DNA from: Plasmodiophora brassicae
Lineage: Eukaryota; Endomyxa; Phytomyxea; Plasmodiophorida; Plasmodiophoridae
DNA: 64,000 nt
Assembly: GCA_039704465.1 (NCBI GenBank)
Contig: JASFAU010000016.1
Coordinates: 496,001-560,000 of the forward strand
Direction of reading: 5' to 3'
Shown: positions 59,817-64,000 of the stretch, piece after piece
Layout of the letters: the number at the start of each line of letters is the position of its first letter
Numbering within the stretch: the stretch's first letter is position 1
The notes under the pieces: generated by a model
Database searches by the model: none
Told to the model about the DNA's origin: nothing
The model's input: the letters and a program-made list of their open reading frames with translations, nothing else
Translations under genes and position numbers: made by a program

Positions 59817-60004
59817 CGCGTTGACAATAATAAGCGGTCGACATCATCAGTCCGGGTGGGGTGGCACAACAACACAGGGTATACTGTACATACGTTGGCC
59901 TTGCCGGGGACGATGGGGCTGGGACGGTCAGCGATCCGGAAGGTACCCACAGTCAGACGGGCGTATTTGGGCGGTGGTGGCGTGGACCGTCGTCGACGAC
60001 GCCC

Positions 60005-60707
60005 ATGTCGTGTCCGGCCCCTGACTTTGAGGGCGCCTATCGCCTCGTGCACGGCCAGCTGCTGGCGCTGCCGCCGACCCTGTCGTACCATTCGATTCAC
60101 CACACGTTCCAGGACGTGCTGCCGTGCTGCATCCAGCTGGCCCAGGAAGAGGGCCTGACGCCTGAACGGACGCTCCTCGTCAAAACCGCAGCGCTCTTCC
60201 ACGACACAGGGTACGCGTTGTCGGGTGTTCGGAACCGGGGCGCCAGCCTCACCACATGCACGCAGGTTCCTTGACCAGTACGACAAGAACGAGCCGTTCG
60301 GCGTGGAGCGGGCAAGGAAGTACCTGCCGCAGTTCGGGTACTCACCGCAGCAGATCGACGAGATCGCCAAGATCATCATGGTGACGGAGTGCATCGGGCC
60401 GGGGCACCAGGACCCCGGCGACGACATCTGCTGCCGGATCATGTGCGACGCCGACATGTACTCGATCGGGTCCGACTGCTACTTCCACAGGGCCGAAGGC
60501 CTGCGGCTGGAGATCATGCGGGTGAAGAAGAAGGTGCTGCCCGCGCGCGACTGGCACATCCGGAACCTGGACATGGTGAAGAACCACCACTTCTTCACCG
60601 AGTCGGCGGAGCGGATCCTCGGGCCCGTGAAGCGCCAGAACATCGCCGAGATCGGCGCTCTGCTGTCCCGGGAACCGCAGACGACGACGACGACGGCTAA
60701 GCAATAG
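60005..60707 (+). CDS. HD-domain metal-dependent phosphohydrolase
   Basis: Two exons (intron 60220-60265) encode 218 residues. TLSYHSIHHTFQDVLPCCIQ then LLVKTAALFHDTGYALFLDQ contains H...HH and the HD pair; RARKYLPQFGYSPQQIDEIA then KIIMVTECI and CDADMYSIG supply the distal Asp. This is the small HD/PDEase fold (H...HD...D) seen in bacterial and protist stand-alone hydrolases acting on nucleotides or cyclic nucleotides. The substrate is unknown. The C-terminus is a Thr-rich tail. ATG 60005 starts MSCPAPDFEGAYRLVHGQLL. Confidence 0.8.
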
Positions 60708-60800
60708 AACGCCGCTGTGGATGGTATCGATTCGCCGGAGCCATGCACATGGGGGCAGGGAAATACATTGTTTGAGATATGGCACCGCGCGCCGGCGCCG

Positions 60801-61911
60801 TCATTGGTGTAGGTGCTTGAGGACGCGCATGACTTCTTCGTACGCGAAGAACGTCAGCGCCGAGCTGGGAACGGTCTACAACGCGCGATGTCAACAACGT
60901 TCGGGGCTTCGACGCGGGCGAACGCTCGCGCGACCTTCAGCAGTTGTGGCAGGAGCCCACGGTAGAAACCTTTGAAGCCGTCGTGCTTGTAGATGTGTGC
61001 CCAGACATCTCGCGTCGACTTGTACAGGTACGGGCTGCTGTTCCCTGCCGGCTGGTTCGTGGGCAGTTGCCGCTGGTACAATCGTGCCTTCGTGACCTGC
61101 AGCGGGTACGTCGCCGTGCTACTGAACATCTTGGCGACACCGCCCATGGCCAGGAAGTGCCCGGAATTCAGCTGGTCCTCATCGCGATCTGCCACGAAGT
61201 GCTCCAACGCCAAACGCTATGGATAAGGCGCATCAGAACCAGCGTTTGTAGGGCGCGAGCGAATGGGGACCTTCAGCTGCTCGTAGGCCATGAACTGAAG
61301 GGCGCCGTTCGATACGAGGGTCAGCGCGGCACCAAGCCCTCGGTACAGGGCCAGGAAGCCCTCTTCGCGTGTGATCCGCCTGAACGCGTCGACCATGCCC
61401 GTGTAATCGTGGCTGTTCGCGTTGCCAGACCGGAACTGGAGTTGCAGTCGCGTCTTGACCATCCAGATCCTGTCAGCACTGTGTCAGGGCGCGCGTGTGC
61501 ACTGAAACGCGAACAGGTCACGGACGGGTTCGTCAGAAAGCAGGTGGCGACGCCTGCAACGGCGGCGCTGGACAGGTGGTGCAACGGCCCCAGCGGTTGA
61601 TCCGGCCCTCGATGTTCCACCCACAATCGTTTCGCGATGTTATAGAACCCAAAGTACGCGCCCCATGCGACGCCGGACCCGACCAGGTTGGGCCACAGGC
61701 CGATATACAGCGCCGACACGCCTTCCTGCCTAACAATGGTCGGGAACGCAGACAGGAACCCGTTGTAGGTCAGGCCGGCCGCCAGCCCCGACCGCTGCAC
61801 CTGCATGCGCGTCTTGACGAGGTCGAGCGGCTGCAGGATGGACTTGGAGAACACACCGGACACGACACCCGCCACGGCGTGCTGCCAGGGCAGCGTCGTG
61901 TCCAACGGCAT
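60801..61911 (-). CDS. SLC25A32: Mitochondrial carrier, SLC25A32-like (folate/FAD)
   Basis: Four or so exons. From ATG 61911: MPLDTTLPWQHAVAGVVSGV, SILQPLDLVKTRMQVQ (first PxDxxKxR), GLWPNLVGSGVAWGAYFGFY, then after a splice FLTNPIWMVKTRLQLQFRSG (second, Trp variant NP-W..KTRLQLQ), ITREEGFLALYRGLGAALTL, then TYPLQVTKARLYQR (third), YRGLLPQLLKVA, ending ALTFFAYEEVMRVLKHLHQ. Tripartite solute carrier. The TNP-W-V-KTRLQLQ second repeat is typical of the folate/FAD carrier subgroup. It sits in the inner mitochondrial membrane. The third-exon start near 61210 is approximate. Confidence 0.85.
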
Positions 61912-62121
61912 CGGCGTGTGGCCCGGCCCCGTCCGTGCGGCAACTACACACCGAATGCAGCGCAGTGCCACTGCTGTCCCAGTCGCGCACTGGACGCAGA
62001 CACGCAGTCTCCCACTCTCTCGCGCCCTGACTCGGCGCACAAAATAATGGATCGATGATGCACATCATCACCCCACACGGCCAGACGTATAGTAGCGGCG
62101 GGCGTCATTCTCGCAAAGCGG

Positions 62122-62945
62122 TCACGTTGATTGGATTTGTCGTTGGACCTCGTGGCGCAGCTGCCGGAGCAGGTGCGCCTCGCGAGCGGCGTACGAAGCG
62201 ACGAGGTCGCGGGCGCGTTTCTCGTCGGCGAGCGCCTGCTGCAGGCGGTCGTGCAGAGCGGCGGAGCGCTGCTGTTCGGCGTGGAGTTCGGCCTCGAGGC
62301 GTTCGCCGGCGAGCGCCTGCGCCTCGAGGATTTCAATCTCGGCAGCGACGGCCTCGAAGTCGTCGAGGGCGACCTGGCCCCGGTTCTCGCGCAGTTGCTC
62401 GACCTGGATCGCCGCGTCAAACTGCATGAGCAACGCGTTCGCTAGCGTGGGTCAGCCCGTACCTTGCTGATAATATGCTTGGAGGCGCAGAGCCGGCTGT
62501 GGAGCACTTCCTGGTCGATTTCCTCGTGCAGCTCGGACAGGCGCTGCTCCAGGCGGTCGTTGCGCTGGCGTGTCAGACGCAACTGTTCCAGGGTCTCCCA
62601 GGACCGCTCCAGCAGGTCGGTCTTTTCTTCACGAAGCAGTCGGCACTTATTGCTGACGTCTTCGAGTTGCCTCTCAAGGGTCGACATTCGCTGTGCTGCC
62701 CCGCACGCCTTCTCGGCGACTGCTTCCAGCTCCTTGCATCGGGTTTGCAGAGATTCGACCTCCTGGGCAAGCGCGTCGGCTCTGTGGTTGGCGACCTGGA
62801 CCGCGTTCTGCAGGGTGGCGACTGTTTCGCCGAGGAACGCATTCTCAGTCAGGACGGCGTCCAGTCGGGCTGAGCGAGGGCAGTTCGCCGCTGTGCACTG
62901 CTGCTGAGCCTGCCTCTTTGCCTTCGTCGTCGATGCAGACGTCAT
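62122..62945 (-). CDS. Coiled-coil protein
   Basis: ATG 62945 (MTSASTTKAKRQAQQQCTAA). An intron (about 62419-62459) joins KHIISK to FDAAIQVEQLRENRG. Almost the whole protein is heptad coiled coil: LGETVATLQNAVQVANHRAD, RMSTLERQLEDVSNKCRLLR, RNDRLEQRLSELHEEIDQEV and LEAELHAEQQRSAALHDRLQ. The family is not identifiable from coiled coil alone; structural or cytoskeletal roles are likely. The frame extends upstream of 62945 as probable leader. Confidence 0.6.
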
Positions 62946-63459
62946 CGTCCGCCTAGCATCACAGCTGGCAACTTTCCTGGGGCACATGCACTCTGCTGTT
63001 CCCGCGTGCAACAGCCGCTGACGTGCAGTCACAGGCAATCGACGCAGCGGGCTCCACTGCACCAGGTGCACCCACTCATCGGACAGTAACCTCCCGTTCA
63101 GCAAGGACGTACGCAGGGGGAATCGCAACCCGAAGGAACGCGCAATCGGCTGGAAGACCTGTGGCAACTTGGCGAGGAATTAACCGCCTTCGGCGCAGCT
63201 TGTTCGCCCCGTTTCCTGTCGAGTCGACAGGAACCCGCTATCGATCTCCGATACGCACGATGAGGTCAACGTGAACCCGACGCCGACTAGACCCAGCAAA
63301 GCAGGTCATCTGACGTCCACAATTCGTTTACCTAGCAATACGTGGAGTGTGGAGAACCCATCGATACGGATGGCAGCAGCAGTAGATTGTTTTATCAGCG
63401 ACGCGCCGATGCCTAGAATGCTGAGCACCACAGTAGGTCGTGCACCAGGTGGGGCAACT
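62946..63459. other. No supportable gene
   Basis: Leader of the coiled-coil gene plus the 3' flank of the MORN gene; short frames without motifs. Confidence 0.4.
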
Positions 63460-64000
63460 TCAAGAGGAGGATTCTGTCTTGAATTGCTCTACGAGTAGTT
63501 GGTCGAGAGACTGATCACCATCATCGTCGTCGTCGTCGTCGTTGTCATCGCGCTGACGTTTCCGAGAAGCAGCCGGCATGTTCAATATGGCACATTTCGG
63601 TGTCCACTCGTCGAGGCGGGTGACGTGCCCCACCTCATCGACCACCTGGCCGCGGAACATCCCTATAGCAGTGTCTGCTCTAGGAGCCCACGAGGCGAAT
63701 CCCCCGTCAAGGGTACGCCCGTCCGACAGGACAGCACGGCCGCGACCTTCGAACCAACCCTGGCGCCACTGGCCCTTCAGGACCTGCCCGCCCGTATCGG
63801 ACCACTTCCCCTGCCCATGTCGCTTGTCGTTGACCCAGTGCCCTTTGTACCGCCACCCATCTGCATGGCATGCCACGCCGTACCCGTCCTGCCTGCCGCA
63901 TTTGTATCTCCCACGATAGCTGTACGACCCGTCGGTTGTCAGATACCGGCCTTCCCCATGACGCCTGCCGTTATGCCACTGCCCCGAGTACGTCCGTTGA
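63460..64000 (-). CDS. MORN-repeat protein, N-terminus outside the window
   Basis: The gene is cut by the window end. In frame from the edge: YSGQWHNGRRHGEGRYLTTD, then YRGRYKCGRQDGYGVACHAD, then YKGHWVNDKRHGQGKWSDTG, then LKGQWRQGWFEGRGRAVLSD. These are four or more MORN repeats (Y.G.W..G..HG.G). The C-terminus is Arg/Asp-rich (SRKRQRDDNDDDDD) and ends KTESSS. MORN proteins are membrane- or cytoskeleton-associated scaffolds, common in flagella and at cell division sites. Confidence 0.85.
   Translation of the reverse strand, partial: QRTYSGQWHNGRRHGEGRYLTTDGSYSYRGRYKCGRQDGYGVACHADGWRYKGHWVNDKRHGQGKWSDTGGQVLKGQWRQGWFEGRGRAVLSDGRTLDGGFASWAPRADTAIGMFRGQVVDEVGHVTRLDEWTPKCAILNMPAASRKRQRDDNDDDDDDDGDQSLDQLLVEQFKTESSS

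Noticed and set aside
1..64000. CRISPR arrays, rRNA genes, bacterial operons
   Set aside because: None seen. The repeats at 2.6, 26.2 and 39.8 kb are coding, promoter or minisatellite tandem repeats without spacer structure, and intron-rich genes show a eukaryotic genome.

Overview
The window reads as nuclear DNA of a unicellular eukaryote. Genes on both strands are compact and GC-rich, and they are cut by many very short GT-AG introns, mostly 46-66 bp. The set includes MPS1 kinase, eS10, STRAP, RRP36, DPH5, ceramide synthase and a dynein light chain. Flagellar-associated families (TBC1D31, Rab23, Tctex-type light chain, MORN repeats) suggest a life stage with a flagellum. Short introns, secreted repeat proteins and a DYW-type PPR protein would fit a rhizarian such as a plasmodiophorid, but that placement is inference; no rRNA or other marker here settles it.

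Layout. 0-6 kb is poor in intact genes: a broken transposon-associated reading frame, a secreted tandem-repeat protein (2.3-3.6 kb), a near-perfect hairpin (4.0 kb) and inverted fragments of a ubiquitin-specific protease (4.8-5.4 kb). 6-21 kb is a housekeeping block: MPS1, TBC1D31, a PUB-CAP fusion, a GT61-type glycosyltransferase, STRAP and eS10. 20.8-25.8 kb is a decaying tandem array of Rab23-like genes, followed by or containing a TA-flanked inverted-repeat transposon (24.2-24.9 kb). 26-28 kb holds a signal-peptide, PA-like, seven-helix membrane protein. 28-39.4 kb carries hypothetical proteins, a PSMD9-like PDZ protein, a Tctex-type light chain, RRP36, TilS, two secretory-pathway proteins and a polyQ heat-shock factor.

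39.9-47.2 kb is a dense run on the plus strand: a bacterial-type NAD+-dependent DNA ligase, DPH5, a tail-anchored protein, ceramide synthase and a kynurenine-type aminotransferase. 47.6-56 kb holds a cyclic-nucleotide-binding protein and a tandem duplication of about 3 kb that contains a DegT-type aminotransferase (intact in one copy, ruined in the other) and a proline-rich WH2-like gene (intact in both). 56-64 kb holds a ubiquitin-like membrane protein, a DYW-type PPR protein, an HD hydrolase, a mitochondrial folate/FAD-type carrier, a coiled-coil protein and a MORN protein cut by the window edge.

A theme is organelle nucleic-acid upkeep by bacterial-type or plant-like nuclear genes: LigA (DNA joining), TilS (tRNA-Ile lysidine) and PPR-DYW (C-to-U RNA editing), each with an arginine-rich N-terminus that could be a mitochondrial presequence. 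Exon boundaries were set by hand from splice consensus and family alignment; where lengths were checked, the joined reading frames stay open.
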